Source: Sphingomonas quercus
GTDB taxonomy: Bacteria; Pseudomonadota; Alphaproteobacteria; Sphingomonadales; Sphingomonadaceae
Assembly: GCF_018863195.1 (NCBI RefSeq)
Contig: NZ_JAHKRT010000002.1
Coordinates: 124,001-188,000 of the forward strand
DNA: 64,000 bases
Direction of reading: 5' to 3'
A model generated the notes under the pieces. That model saw only the letters and a program-made list of their open reading frames with translations. It searched no databases and was not told where the DNA came from. This document shows positions 34,105 to 43,059 of the stretch, piece after piece. Positions within the stretch are counted from its first letter, which is position 1. The number at the start of each line of letters is the position of its first letter. Both the position numbers and the translations under genes were made by a program.

Positions 34105-35193
34105 ATGCCCAGCCTGTTCGATCCGATCCAGCTCGGCGCCATCCACGCGCCCAACCGCATCCTGATGTCGCCGCTGACGCGCGGCCGCGCCACGCGCGAG
34201 CATGTGCCGACGGCGCTGATGGCCGATTATTATGCCCAGCGCGCGTCCGCCGGCCTGATCATCTCGGAAGCGACCGGCATCAGCCGCCAGGGCCTGGGCT
34301 GGGCCTATGCGCCGGGCCTGTGGACGGAAGAGCAGGTCGAGGGCTGGCGGCCGGTGACGGAGGCGGTGCACGCCGCCGGCGGGCGGATCATCGCCCAGCT
34401 CTGGCATATGGGCCGGCTCGTCCATCCCGATTTCCTCGGCGGCGAGCAGCCGGTGGCGGCTTCGGCCAACACCGCGCCGGGTCACGTGCGCACCTATGAC
34501 GGCATCAAGCCCTATGCCGAGGCGCGGCCGCTGCGCGTCGACGAGATTCCGGGCCTGCTCGACGATTATGCGCGCGCCGCCGGCAACGCGATCCGCGCCG
34601 GCTTCGACGGGGTGCAGATCCACGCCGCCAACGGCTATCTGATCGATACCTTCCTGCGCGACAACGCGAATTTCCGCGACGACGATTATGGCGGCTCCGT
34701 CCCCAACCGCATCCGCCTGCTCGGCGAGGTGACCCGGCGCGTCGTCGACACCGTTGGCGGCGAGCGGACGGCGGTGCGCCTGTCACCCAATGGCGAGGTG
34801 CAGGGCGTCAACGACAGCAACCCCGCCCCGCTGTTCGAGGCGGCCGCCGCCCTGCTCGACGAGATCGGCATCGCCTTCCTCGAGCTGCGCGAGCCGCGGC
34901 CGGACGGCACGCGCGGCGCGCCTGATCATCCGCCGGTCCATCCCGGCATGCGCAAGCTGTTCCGCGGGCCGCTGGTGCTCAACGCCGACTATCGCGGCGA
35001 CACCGCCCAGGCGGCGCTGGATGCCGGCGAGGCGGACGCCATCGCCTTCGGCCGCACCTTCCTCGCCAATCCCGACCTGCCGCGGCGCATCCGCGACCGG
35101 GCGCCGCTCAATGCGCCGGACGAGGCGACCTTCTACACCCAGGGCGCAGAAGGCTATACCGACTATCCGACGCTGGAGTCGGTGGCCGCCTGA
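34105..35193 (+). CDS. Old yellow enzyme family ene-reductase (NemA-like)
   Basis: 362 residues. FMN-binding (beta/alpha)8 barrel: LFDPIQLGAIHAPNRILMSPLTRGRA cut to its key parts SLFDPIQLG and APNRI; LWHMGRLVHP; the active-site HAANGYLIDTFLRD with H and N that bind the substrate carbonyl; YGGS and the C-terminal FGRTFLANPDLP phosphate-binding loop. It reduces activated C=C bonds (enones, maleimides, nitro compounds) with NAD(P)H. The ATG at 34105 gives the normal family start; an open frame runs further upstream but lacks family similarity. The 3' end overlaps the convergent GNAT gene by 31 bp. Confidence 0.94.
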   Translation: MPSLFDPIQLGAIHAPNRILMSPLTRGRATREHVPTALMADYYAQRASAGLIISEATGISRQGLGWAYAPGLWTEEQVEGWRPVTEAVHAAGGRIIAQLWHMGRLVHPDFLGGEQPVAASANTAPGHVRTYDGIKPYAEARPLRVDEIPGLLDDYARAAGNAIRAGFDGVQIHAANGYLIDTFLRDNANFRDDDYGGSVPNRIRLLGEVTRRVVDTVGGERTAVRLSPNGEVQGVNDSNPAPLFEAAAALLDEIGIAFLELREPRPDGTRGAPDHPPVHPGMRKLFRGPLVLNADYRGDTAQAALDAGEADAIAFGRTFLANPDLPRRIRDRAPLNAPDEATFYTQGAEGYTDYPTLESVAA

Positions 35194-35729
35194 GCCGCGC
35201 GGGCGGAGCGCCACGCCGCGGCGCTCTGCCCCCACAGGTCGATGCGGCGATCGGCGAACGGGGCCGGCATCCGCGTCGGCCCCTCGTGGCGCGAGCCGAG
35301 CCGCTCGGCGAGGCGGATCGAGGCGGCGTTGTCGGGATCGATGGTGTGGATGATGTGGCGCCAGCCGAGCACGTCGACGGCATAGTCCATCGTCGCCCGC
35401 GCTGCCTCCAGCGCATAGCCCTGCCCGCAAAAGGCGCGTGCCAGGCCCCAGCCGATCTCGGTGCCGGGCCAGCCCACGGGCTGCCACGGGCCGATGCGGC
35501 CGATCCAGCGGCCGGAGGCGCGCTCGATCACCGAGAACATGCCGAAGCCACGGATCGACCAGGCGCCGGCGACGGTGCAGATGTTGCGCCACGCCTCGGT
35601 CCGGCTCATCGCCCCGCCGAGGAAGCGCATCGTCTCCGCGTCCGCGGCGAACGCCGCCCAGGGCTCGAAATCGCCCGCCTCCGGCAGCCGCAGCAGCAGC
35701 CGCGGCGTCAGGAGCGTCGGCCCGCTCAG
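35163..35729 (-). CDS. GNAT family N-acetyltransferase, probable CTG start
   Basis: 188 residues if translation begins at CTG 35729, which overlaps the ribH stop (CTGA). The first ATG in frame is at 35630, but starting there would remove [17 protein letters not shown], the conserved first strand of RimJ/RimL-type acetyltransferases, so a coupled non-ATG start is likely. The acetyl-CoA part is [17 protein letters not shown] (the Q/RxxGxA loop), followed by [19 protein letters not shown]. It acetylates an unknown amine. It is last in the riboflavin operon and its end overlaps the convergent old yellow enzyme gene by 31 bp. Confidence 0.75.
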   Translation of the reverse strand: MSGPTLLTPRLLLRLPEAGDFEPWAAFAADAETMRFLGGAMSRTEAWRNICTVAGAWSIRGFGMFSVIERASGRWIGRIGPWQPVGWPGTEIGWGLARAFCGQGYALEAARATMDYAVDVLGWRHIIHTIDPDNAASIRLAERLGSRHEGPTRMPAPFADRRIDLWGQSAAAWRSARAAQAATDSSVG

Positions 35730-36148
35730 CCGAGCCGCGCCTTCAGCGCCAGCATGGCGAGCGCCGCCCGTGCCGCCTCGCCGCCCTTGTCCTTTTCGCT
35801 CGGCCGGGCGCGGGCGAGCGCCTGGCCTTCGTCCTCGACCGTCAGGATGCCGTTGCCGATCGCGAGCCCGTCCAGGGTCAGCGCCATCAGGCCGCGCGCG
35901 CTTTCCTTGGATACGATCTCGAAATGGTAGGTCTCGCCGCGGATCACCACGCCGATCGCCACGAACGCATCGTAGCGGCCCGTCTCGGCAGCCATCGCGA
36001 TCGCCGCCGGGATCTCCAGCGCGCCGGGCACGGTGATCGTCTCATGGGCATGGCCGCCGGCGGCGTCGATGGCGCCGCGCGCACCTTCGAGCAGCAGGTC
36101 GTTGAGATGATCGTAGAAGCGCGCCTCGACGATGAGGATGCGGGCCAT
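35726..36148 (-). CDS. ribH: 6,7-dimethyl-8-ribityllumazine synthase
   Basis: 140 residues. The start ATG at 36148 overlaps the ribBX stop (TGATG), with GGAGGAG 5 nt upstream. Family blocks: [27 protein letters not shown] with the catalytic histidine, and [21 protein letters not shown]. It condenses 5-amino-6-ribitylamino-uracil with dihydroxybutanone phosphate, the penultimate step to riboflavin, as an oligomeric capsid- or decamer-forming enzyme. Confidence 0.96.
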   Translation of the reverse strand: MARILIVEARFYDHLNDLLLEGARGAIDAAGGHAHETITVPGALEIPAAIAMAAETGRYDAFVAIGVVIRGETYHFEIVSKESARGLMALTLDGLAIGNGILTVEDEGQALARARPSEKDKGGEAARAALAMLALKARLG

Positions 36149-37293
36149 CAATTCTCCTCCACGGGCGTGACCGGCCGCTGGCCGACGATGTTGAGGCCAT
36201 AGCCGGCCAGCGCCACCGGCGTATGCTGGGTGTTGGTGAGCAGGATCATGTCGTGGATGCCAAGCTCGGCTAGAATCTGCGCGCCGATGCCATAGTCGCG
36301 CAATTCCATGTCCGGATGCTGCCCGCCGCCGCCGCGCGCGGCGATGACCTGGGCGATAGCGCCGGGCACCTGCCGCCCGATCAGCACGACGACGCCCGCG
36401 CCCTCCGCGTCGATCGCCTTCATGGCGCCCTGCAGCAGGCCGGCGCGGTCGCCCATCTCACCCAGGGTATCGGCGAACAGGCTGAGCTGGTGCATGCGGA
36501 CCAGCGTCGGCGCCGCCGGATCGACGCGGCCCTTGACCAGCGCCAGCGTCTCGGTGCCCACGGCCTTGTTGCGATAGGAGATGATCCGCCATTCGCCGCC
36601 ATGGCGGCTGACGAAGGTCGATTCGGCGACCTTCTCGACATTGTGATCGTAGCGGCGGCGATAGGCGATGAGATCGCGGATCGTGCCGATCTTGAGATTG
36701 TGGAGCTGGGCGAAGGCGACGAGATCGTCGAGCCGCGCCATCGTCCCGTCATCCTTCATGATCTCGCAGATCACGCCGGAGGGATTGAGGCCGGCAAGGC
36801 GGGCAATGTCCACCGCCGCCTCGGTATGGCCGGCGCGGACCAGCACGCCGCCGTCGCGCGCGATCAGCGGAAAGACATGGCCCGGCGTGACGATCTCGTC
36901 CGCGCCCTTGGATGCGTCGATCGCCACCGCGATGGTGCGCGCCCGATCGGCGGCCGAGATGCCGGTGGTGACGCCGTCGCGTGCCTCGATCGAGACGGTG
37001 AATGCCGTCTCGTGGCGGGTACCGTTCCGCGGGCTCATCAGCTGCAGGCCGAGCTGCTCGACGCGCGGCCGGGCGAGCGCGAGGCAGATCAGGCCGCGAC
37101 CATGGCGGGCCATGAAGTTGATCGCGTCCGGCGTCGCCATCTGCGCGGGGATGACGAGATCGCCCTCATTCTCCCGATCCTCATCGTCGACGAGGATGAA
37201 CATGCGGCCGTTGCGTGCCTCGTCGATCAGCTCCTCCGGAGAGGAGAGGAAGCCGTGGCGCAGCCGGTCCAGCGAGAAGGGCTCTGCGGTCAT
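36148..37293 (-). CDS. ribB: 3,4-dihydroxy-2-butanone 4-phosphate synthase with a degenerate GTP cyclohydrolase II-like domain (RibBX type)
   Basis: 381 residues. The N-terminal half (1-205) is an intact DHBP synthase: [21 protein letters not shown] and [10 protein letters not shown] carry the metal and substrate residues. The C-terminal half (210-381) aligns with GTP cyclohydrolase II at LVRMH and [15 protein letters not shown], but the block that should read ECLTGD..GSLRCDCG is replaced by [18 protein letters not shown]: no zinc cysteine remains. The cyclohydrolase function is therefore probably lost, as in alphaproteobacterial RibBX proteins, and a separate RibA is expected elsewhere. It overlaps ribE by 4 nt and ribH by 1 nt. 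Confidence 0.92.
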   Translation of the reverse strand: MTAEPFSLDRLRHGFLSSPEELIDEARNGRMFILVDDEDRENEGDLVIPAQMATPDAINFMARHGRGLICLALARPRVEQLGLQLMSPRNGTRHETAFTVSIEARDGVTTGISAADRARTIAVAIDASKGADEIVTPGHVFPLIARDGGVLVRAGHTEAAVDIARLAGLNPSGVICEIMKDDGTMARLDDLVAFAQLHNLKIGTIRDLIAYRRRYDHNVEKVAESTFVSRHGGEWRIISYRNKAVGTETLALVKGRVDPAAPTLVRMHQLSLFADTLGEMGDRAGLLQGAMKAIDAEGAGVVVLIGRQVPGAIAQVIAARGGGGQHPDMELRDYGIGAQILAELGIHDMILLTNTQHTPVALAGYGLNIVGQRPVTPVEEN

Positions 37294-37901
37294 TTGCGAT
37301 ACTCTTCCATGCGGCGGAGATAGCGGGCGAGCACGTCGATCTCGATATTGACGCGATCGCCAGGCGCCAGCGCGCCGAGCGTGGTCATGCCCGCCGTGTG
37401 CGGGATGATGTTGACGGAAAACAGGGTGCCGGCCGCCACATCCTCGACGCGGTTCACGGTCAACGAAACGCCGTCGACGGCGATCGAGCCCTTGGCGGCG
37501 ACATAGGGGCCGAGCGCGGCCGGGACGGCGACGTCGATGCGCCGCGAATCGCCGACATCCGCGATCGCGATCACCTCCGCGACGCCGTCGACATGGCCGG
37601 TGACGATGTGGCCGCCCAGCTCGTCGCCGACCTTGAGCGCGCGCTCGAGGTTGAGGCGGCGGCCTTCCTGCCACTGGTCGGCGGTGCGCGACACCGTCTC
37701 GGCGGAGACGTCGACGCTGAACCAGCCGGGGGCGCCGGCGGCGGATTTGTCGACCACTGTCAGGCAGACGCCCGAGCAGGCGATCGACGCGCCGAGCTCG
37801 ACGTCGCCGAGATCATAGCCGCAGGCGATGGTGATGCGGCGATCCCCGCGCGGTTCGACGCGCGCGACGGTGCCGATGTCGGTGATGATTCCGGTGAACA
37901 T
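37290..37901 (-). CDS. ribE: Riboflavin synthase alpha chain
   Basis: 203 residues beginning MFTGIITDIGTV, the universal start of the enzyme. Two lumazine-binding repeats are present: residues 1-97 (SIACSGVCLTVVD, FSVDVSAETV) and 98-195 (GHIVTGHVDG, SIAVDGVSLTVN, FSVNIIPHT). It dismutates two lumazines to riboflavin and the ribitylamino-uracil. The start is one base after the ribD stop; the stop overlaps the ribBX start. Confidence 0.96.
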   Translation of the reverse strand: MFTGIITDIGTVARVEPRGDRRITIACGYDLGDVELGASIACSGVCLTVVDKSAAGAPGWFSVDVSAETVSRTADQWQEGRRLNLERALKVGDELGGHIVTGHVDGVAEVIAIADVGDSRRIDVAVPAALGPYVAAKGSIAVDGVSLTVNRVEDVAAGTLFSVNIIPHTAGMTTLGALAPGDRVNIEIDVLARYLRRMEEYRK

Positions 37902-37902
37902 G

Positions 37903-38883
37903 TCAGGCCGCCGCGTAGACCTCCAGCCGGTCGCTGCCAAGCATCCGCGCATCGGCCAGCCGCCAGCGGCCGTGCGCGTCGGCGAGGCTGGCAAGCCCGA
38001 TATCGCCAAGCGCGGCGCGGCCGGCGCCGATCAGGATCGGCGCGCGATAGAGGAGCAGCCGGTCGACGAGGCGCGCGCGCAGAAAGGCGGCAGCCGTGTC
38101 GGCGCCGCCCTCGACGAGCAGCTGATCGACATGGGCGAGGCCGGATATCTCCTCTGGCGCGGCGAGGGTTTCCCAGCCGGCCACCCTGGCGGTGCGGGAC
38201 AACAGCAGCCGGCGGGGAGAGCGGTCGGCGAGGCCGGGCAGACGCACATCGAGGCTGGGCGCGTCGGCGGCGAAGGTGCCGCGCCCGACAAGGATGGCGT
38301 CGGCGCGCGCGCGTTCGAGATGGGCGTGGGCGCGGGCCTGCGCGCCGCTGATCCAGCGGCTTTCGCCCGAGGCGAGCGCGATGCGGCCGTCGAGCGAGGT
38401 GGCAAGCTTCAGCGTGACGTGCGGCCGGCCATGCTCCTGCCGGGTGAAGAAGCCGGCCATGGCGGCGCGGGCGGCGGCGGGCGCCATGCCCTCGCTGACG
38501 GCGATGCCGGCGGCGCGGAGCCGGGCGACGCCCTTGCCGGCGGTGCGCGGATCGGGATCGCCCACCCCGATCACCACCCGTGCCGGTCGCGCCGCGACCA
38601 GCAGGTCGGCGCAGGCGGGGCCACGCGGGCTGTAATGCGCGCACGGCTCAAGAGTGACGTAGACGGTGCTGCCGGCGACACCGGCCGCCGTCGCCGCCGC
38701 CAGCGCCACCGCCTCGGCATGAGGCCGGCCGCCGGGCTGGGTCCAGCCGCGCCCGATGACGCGGCCGTCGCGGACGATGATGCAGCCGACATTGGGATTG
38801 GGCGCGGTGCGTCCTCGTCCGCGCTCGGACAAAGCGAGGGCAGCGGCCATCCAGCGGGCGTCGGCAGCGGCGGAAGCGGTCAT
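37903..38883 (-). CDS. ribD: Bifunctional diaminohydroxyphosphoribosylaminopyrimidine deaminase / reductase
   Basis: 326 residues. Deaminase domain (1-145): HAEAVAL and EPCAHYSPRGPACAD supply the zinc ligands and the catalytic glutamate. Reductase domain (~147-326): VTLKLATSLDGRIALASGES and RWISG with the GRGT NADPH-binding turn. It performs steps two and three of riboflavin synthesis. It is first in ribD-ribE-ribBX-ribH-GNAT. The start has only a weak Shine-Dalgarno. A structured element lies 100-180 bp upstream instead of a recognisable FMN riboswitch. Confidence 0.94.
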   Translation of the reverse strand: MTASAAADARWMAAALALSERGRGRTAPNPNVGCIIVRDGRVIGRGWTQPGGRPHAEAVALAAATAAGVAGSTVYVTLEPCAHYSPRGPACADLLVAARPARVVIGVGDPDPRTAGKGVARLRAAGIAVSEGMAPAAARAAMAGFFTRQEHGRPHVTLKLATSLDGRIALASGESRWISGAQARAHAHLERARADAILVGRGTFAADAPSLDVRLPGLADRSPRRLLLSRTARVAGWETLAAPEEISGLAHVDQLLVEGGADTAAAFLRARLVDRLLLYRAPILIGAGRAALGDIGLASLADAHGRWRLADARMLGSDRLEVYAAA

Positions 38884-38983
38884 GCGCAGTCGATGAAGTT
38901 GACCATATTCACCCGATCGATGCCCGCTGATTGACCGGGCGGGGCGATCATCTGCAAGGCGGGACGGGTGCTCATCAGGGGTG

Positions 38984-39064
38984 GGTGGCAGAGGCGATCC
39001 GGTTAGGGAAGGCGTTTGTTCGCGCCCGCGCTCCGGCGTTCGTGGTCGGATCGCCCGCACCACC
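38984..39064 (-). promoter_or_regulatory. Structured leader element upstream of ribD
   Basis: A long-range helix closes 81 bp: a 9-bp stem (38993-39001 with 39047-39055, GGCGATCCG type) and, beyond a symmetric 4x4 internal loop, a 5-bp GGTGG/CCACC stem. Inside, a central GGCG can pair with either of two flanking CGCC segments, so alternative structures are possible. It shows none of the conserved FMN riboswitch sequence. The function is unknown. Confidence 0.4.
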
Positions 39065-39128
39065 CCCGCGGTGACCGGCCGGCGGGGCGGCCGGGTTGCG
39101 GGTTGGTGTCAGGGGGCGGAGCGCCCGC

Positions 39129-39449
39129 TCAATCCATACCGAGCTGCTTCGCCAGTCGCTGATAGGCGGCGCGCTTCTCGGCGAGTTCGCGGTCCTTCAC
39201 GACCTTGTCGATCTTCTGCTGGGCGATGATCACCGAATCGGGGCGGTCGCCATTGTAATTCTGCACGTAGACAGTGACCGGCGCCTGCGGGCCGGGGTCG
39301 GAATCGATGTAGAAGCCGGTCACGATCAGCGCCGGCATGACCAGCGCGAGCATGCCGAAGAGCAGCTGCGAGCGCTCGCGCGTACGGAAGAATTCCTTGA
39401 GGTCGCGCCAGGCATTGGCGGGCGACGAGATCGGGGGGAGAACGGCCAT
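39129..39449 (-). CDS. Small single-pass membrane protein (hypothetical) next to gltX
   Basis: 106 residues: a basic N-terminal ~27 residues, one transmembrane helix (LLFGMLALVMPALIVTGFYI, ~29-48), then a polar region outside containing VTVYVQNYNGDRPDSVI and a Lys/Arg/Glu-rich helix at the C-terminus (QQKIDKVVKDRELAEKRAAY). I do not recognise a named family. It is 9 bp downstream of gltX in the same direction, so probably co-transcribed. The predicted topology is N-in, C-out. Confidence 0.8.
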   Translation of the reverse strand: MAVLPPISSPANAWRDLKEFFRTRERSQLLFGMLALVMPALIVTGFYIDSDPGPQAPVTVYVQNYNGDRPDSVIIAQQKIDKVVKDRELAEKRAAYQRLAKQLGMD

Positions 39450-39458
39450 AGCGGCAAT

Positions 39459-40799
39459 CTAGTGGCTGCCGCCGGCCTTTGCGAGTCGCTCGACGGCGCG
39501 CTCCCGTCCGATCAGCGGCAGCAGGGCGGCCATGTCCGGCCCGTGGGCGCGGCCGGTCAGGGCGAGACGGAGCGGCAGGAACAGCGCCTTGCCCTTTCGA
39601 TCGGTCGCCCCCTTCAGGGCATTCGTGAGGGCGTGCCAGGGATCGGCGGACCAGTTGATCGCCGCGGCCGTCGCCGCCGCCTCGGCGAGGAAGGCACGGT
39701 CGGCCTCGTCGACCGCGGACGGGACCGGGCCTTGCACGACCTGCCACCAGTCGGCCGCCTCGGCGACGGTGGCGAGGTTGGGGCGGATCGCCTCCCACGC
39801 CGCCTGGTCCATGCCGGGGGGGAGGCGGCGGGCCACCGCCTCATAGGCCAGCTGGTGGACGATGCGGGCGTTGACGGCGGCCAGCTCCGCCTCGTCGAAG
39901 CGGGCCGGGGCGCGGCCGAAACGGGCGAAGTCGAGCCCGGCGGCAAGCGCCGCGCGATCGAGCGTCGGCACCACCGGATCGCTGGTGCCGATGCGGGCGA
40001 GGAGGCTGGCGATCGCTTCCGGCTCGATGCCCGCCTCGCGGAAATGGGCGACGCCGAGCGAGCCCAGCCGCTTGGACAGCTTGCCCTCCGCGCCGGTGAG
40101 CAGCGCCTCGTGCGCGAAGCGCGGCGCCGTGCCGCCGAGCGCCGAGAACATTTGCAGCTGAATGGCGGTGTTGGTGACATGATCCTCGCCGCGCACGACA
40201 TGGCTGACGCCCATGTCGATATCGTCGATGACGCTGGGCAGCATGTAGAGCCAGCTGCCATCGGCGCGGCGGACGACGGGGTCGGACTGGGTGCGCGGAT
40301 CGAAGGACTGGGGCCCGCGCACGAGATCGTCCCACGCCATCGGCTCGTCATGATCGAGCTTGAAGCGCCAGTGCGGGCGGACGCCGCGCGCTTCCAGATC
40401 GGCGCGCTCGGCATCGGTGAGGCGCAGCGCCGCGCGATCATAGACCGGCGGCAGGCCGCGCCCGAGCAGCACCTTGCGCTTGAGGTCCAGTTCCCGCCCA
40501 TCCTCATAGGCCGGATAGATGCGGCCGGCGGCGCGCAATTCCTCGAACCGCGCCTCGTAAAGCGCGCCGCGATCCGACTGGCGGGTCTCGCCGTCCCAGT
40601 CCAGGCCCATCCAGCCGAGGTCGGCACGGATCGCATCCGCGAATTCCACGGTGGAGCGGGCGCGGTCGGTATCGTCGAGGCGGAGCAGGAAGCGGCCGCC
40701 GGCGGCGCGGGCGAACAGCCAGTTATGCAAGGCGGTGCGCAGGTTGCCGACATGGAGCAGGCCGGTGGGCGACGGCGCGAAACGGGTGGTGACGGACAT
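39459..40799 (-). CDS. gltX: Glutamyl-tRNA synthetase
   Basis: 446 residues from the ATG at 40799, giving VTTRFAPSPTGLLHVGNLRT with the HIGH-type motif HVGN; upstream ATG 40835 is less likely. RLDDTDRARS, VVRGEDHVTNTAIQ and KLSKRLGSLG (the KMSKS equivalent) complete the class I catalytic core; the C-terminal ~170 residues form the anticodon-binding helices. It charges tRNA-Glu, and many alphaproteobacteria carry two GluRS paralogues, one able to misacylate tRNA-Gln; the motif style here (RLDD rather than RIED) fits one such subgroup, but specificity cannot be decided. Confidence 0.94.
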   Translation of the reverse strand: MSVTTRFAPSPTGLLHVGNLRTALHNWLFARAAGGRFLLRLDDTDRARSTVEFADAIRADLGWMGLDWDGETRQSDRGALYEARFEELRAAGRIYPAYEDGRELDLKRKVLLGRGLPPVYDRAALRLTDAERADLEARGVRPHWRFKLDHDEPMAWDDLVRGPQSFDPRTQSDPVVRRADGSWLYMLPSVIDDIDMGVSHVVRGEDHVTNTAIQLQMFSALGGTAPRFAHEALLTGAEGKLSKRLGSLGVAHFREAGIEPEAIASLLARIGTSDPVVPTLDRAALAAGLDFARFGRAPARFDEAELAAVNARIVHQLAYEAVARRLPPGMDQAAWEAIRPNLATVAEAADWWQVVQGPVPSAVDEADRAFLAEAAATAAAINWSADPWHALTNALKGATDRKGKALFLPLRLALTGRAHGPDMAALLPLIGRERAVERLAKAGGSH

Positions 40800-40890
40800 G
40801 GCGCTGCTGATAGCCAGCGCCGGCCTGTCCGTCACGACCGTTGCGATGATCGGGTTGAGACCCTAAGGGGCCGGCATTGTCGGGAGGTTT

Positions 40891-41835
40891 GTGAAACCCA
40901 TGAAACTGATGTCGGGCAACGCCAACCTGCCTTTGGCACGCGCCATCTCCGAATATCTCGACCTGAAGCTGACGGACGCCTCGGTGCGCCGCTTCGCCGA
41001 CGAGGAGGTGTTCGTCGAGATTCATGAGAATGTGCGCGGCGAGGACGTCTTCGTCCTCCAGTCGACCGCCTATCCGGCCAACGACAATCTCATGGAATTG
41101 CTGATCTGCATCGATGCGCTCAAGCGCGCGTCGGCGCGGCGGATCACCGCGGTGGTGCCCTATTTCGGCTATGCCCGGCAGGATCGCAAACCGGGCCCGC
41201 GCACGCCGATCTCGGCCAAGCTGGTCGCCAACCTGGTCACGGTGGCGGGCGCCGATCGCGTGCTGTCCGTCGATCTGCACGCCGGGCAGATTCAGGGCTT
41301 CTTCGATATCCCGACCGACAATCTCTACGCCGCGCCGGTGATGTCGGCGGACATCAACGCGCGCTTCGCCGGGCGCAACCTGATGGTGGTGTCGCCGGAC
41401 GTGGGCGGCGTGGTGCGTGCCCGCGCGCTCTCCAAGCGGCTCAACAACGCGCCGCTCGCGATCGTCGACAAGCGGCGCGAGCGGCCGGGCGAATCCGAGG
41501 TGATGAACATCATCGGCGACGTGCGCGGACGCTTCTGCATCCTCGTCGACGATATTGTCGATTCCGCCGGCACGCTCTGCAACGCCGCCGCCGCGCTGCG
41601 TGAGGCGGGGGCCGAGGACGTCGTCGCCTATGTCAGCCACGGCGTGCTGTCGGGGGGCGCGGTGGCGCGCGTCGAGGGATCGGCGCTGACCGAGCTGGTC
41701 GTCACCGATTCGATCGAGCCGCCGGCTGCCGTCTCCGGCGCCTCCAAGATCCGGCTGTTGACGATCGCCCCCTTGCTCGCCGAGGCGATCAAGCGGATCG
41801 CCGACGAAAGCTCGGTGTCGTCGCTGTTCGACTAG
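40891..41835 (+). CDS. prs: Ribose-phosphate pyrophosphokinase
   Basis: 314 residues from GTG 40891; GGGAGG is only 3 nt upstream, and the ATG at 40900 (12 nt away) is the alternative. Motifs: [20 protein letters not shown], the flexible loop [18 protein letters not shown] in two halves, [29 protein letters not shown] and the PRPP loop [11 protein letters not shown]. It makes PRPP from ribose 5-phosphate and ATP for nucleotide, histidine and tryptophan synthesis. It is divergent from gltX and convergent with the next gene, 10 bp away. Confidence 0.97.
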   Translation: MKPMKLMSGNANLPLARAISEYLDLKLTDASVRRFADEEVFVEIHENVRGEDVFVLQSTAYPANDNLMELLICIDALKRASARRITAVVPYFGYARQDRKPGPRTPISAKLVANLVTVAGADRVLSVDLHAGQIQGFFDIPTDNLYAAPVMSADINARFAGRNLMVVSPDVGGVVRARALSKRLNNAPLAIVDKRRERPGESEVMNIIGDVRGRFCILVDDIVDSAGTLCNAAAALREAGAEDVVAYVSHGVLSGGAVARVEGSALTELVVTDSIEPPAAVSGASKIRLLTIAPLLAEAIKRIADESSVSSLFD

Positions 41836-41845
41836 GGCTCAGGCC

Positions 41846-42190
41846 CTAGGGCTGGAGCAGGAGGGCCAGCACCGCCGCGAACGCATTCACGGTGATGCGG
41901 ACGGGGTGGGGCAACAGATCCTGCAGGAACACCCCGACAGTGTGCGAGAGCAGCCAGTAGAGCAGCCAGCTGACCAGCCCGACGACCAGCGCAAGGCCGG
42001 CCAGCATCGCGATGCCGACGCGGTTGCGGATCTGGCGCGCGGAGACCGACCCGGAACGGAACGAGCTTGAGCGCCGCGCCTCCTGCCGCCGGGCCATTTC
42101 GCCGCGCACGTCGCTGAGCTCGCCGCGCAATCGGCGCAGCTCGATCAACACGTCATTCTCGCTCATCCGGCTGGTCTCGTGCCTGCGCAT
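41846..42190 (-). CDS. Small membrane protein with coiled-coil N-terminus (hypothetical)
   Basis: 114 residues from ATG 42190 (GAGGA at 6 nt upstream; ATG 42166 is a shorter option). An Arg/Glu-rich coiled coil (ENDVLIELRRLRGELSDV) is followed by two hydrophobic segments: IAMLAGLALVVGLVSWLLYW (~59-78) and a C-terminal ITVNAFAAVLALLL. No named family recognised. The layout suggests a membrane-anchored regulator or scaffold. The convergent prs stop is 10 bp away. Confidence 0.75.
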   Translation of the reverse strand: MRRHETSRMSENDVLIELRRLRGELSDVRGEMARRQEARRSSSFRSGSVSARQIRNRVGIAMLAGLALVVGLVSWLLYWLLSHTVGVFLQDLLPHPVRITVNAFAAVLALLLQP

Positions 42191-42294
42191 CCTTTGTCCT
42201 CGTTCCGCACCCTCCCCGGTGGACGCAGCCTGTCACAGCAGAGGCGCAGCGCGCAAGCTTTGCGCGTGGCGGGAGTTCCGCTAGTCCACCGCCC

Positions 42295-43059
42295 ATGAAC
42301 GAGTCCGACATTGCCCTGGCCCATCGCCTCGCCGAAGCCGCCGGCGCGGCGATCCGCCCTTACTGGCGCGGCGCCTTCGGCCTCGAGACCAAGGGAGACG
42401 CCTCGCCGGTGACGCTGGCCGACCGCGCCTCGGAAGCCGCGATGCGCGCCATCCTCGCCGCCGAACGCCCGGACGACGGCGTCGTCGGCGAGGAATATGG
42501 CGCCGACCGCCCGGAGGCGGAGCGGATCTGGGTGCTCGATCCGATTGACGGCACCCGCGCCTTCATCGCCGGGCGGCCGTTGTTCGGCACGCTGATCGCG
42601 TTGATTGAGGGAGACAGCCCCGTGCTCGGCGTGATCGACCAGCCGATCATCGGGGATCGGTGGATCGGGGCGCGGGGCCGCCCGACCCTGCTCGGCGAAC
42701 GTCCGGCGAAAACGCGGGCCTGCGCGGCGCTGGCCCAGGCGCATCTCGCCACCACCGGACCCTATCTCTTCCCCGGCGAGGACCAGCCGCGCTTCGAGGC
42801 ACTGCGCGGCCGATGCCGCGACACGCTCTGGGGCGGGGATTGTCACAATTACGGGCTGGTCGCGAGCGGGCACCTCGACCTTGTCGTCGAATCGATGCTG
42901 AAGCTGCATGATTTCGCGGCGCTGGTGCCGGTGGTCGAGGGCGCCGGCGGGGTGATGCGGGACTGGCAGGGCCGGCCGCTCGGCCGGGACAGCGATGGGC
43001 GGGTGATCGCCGCCGGTGATCCGGTGCTGATCGAGCAGACGGTGGCGGCGCTCGCCTAG
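42295..43059 (+). CDS. hisN: Inositol-monophosphatase family phosphatase, probable histidinol-phosphatase
   Basis: 254 residues. The metal sites are complete: GEEYG (~67) and [11 protein letters not shown] (~82-92), plus the C-terminal metal aspartate region [21 protein letters not shown] (~200). Members hydrolyse phosphate esters with Mg2+. The wording ([29 protein letters not shown]) is closer to HisN-type histidinol-phosphatases than to SuhB, so I favour HisN; inositol or PAP phosphatase activity cannot be excluded. The stop codon overlaps the asmA stop tail to tail. Confidence 0.78.
   Translation: MNESDIALAHRLAEAAGAAIRPYWRGAFGLETKGDASPVTLADRASEAAMRAILAAERPDDGVVGEEYGADRPEAERIWVLDPIDGTRAFIAGRPLFGTLIALIEGDSPVLGVIDQPIIGDRWIGARGRPTLLGERPAKTRACAALAQAHLATTGPYLFPGEDQPRFEALRGRCRDTLWGGDCHNYGLVASGHLDLVVESMLKLHDFAALVPVVEGAGGVMRDWQGRPLGRDSDGRVIAAGDPVLIEQTVAALA

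Noticed and set aside
38884-39128. FMN riboswitch upstream of ribD
   Set aside because: The conserved GGGTGAAATTCC and ACCGGCGGT-like words are absent; only an unrelated long helix is present.
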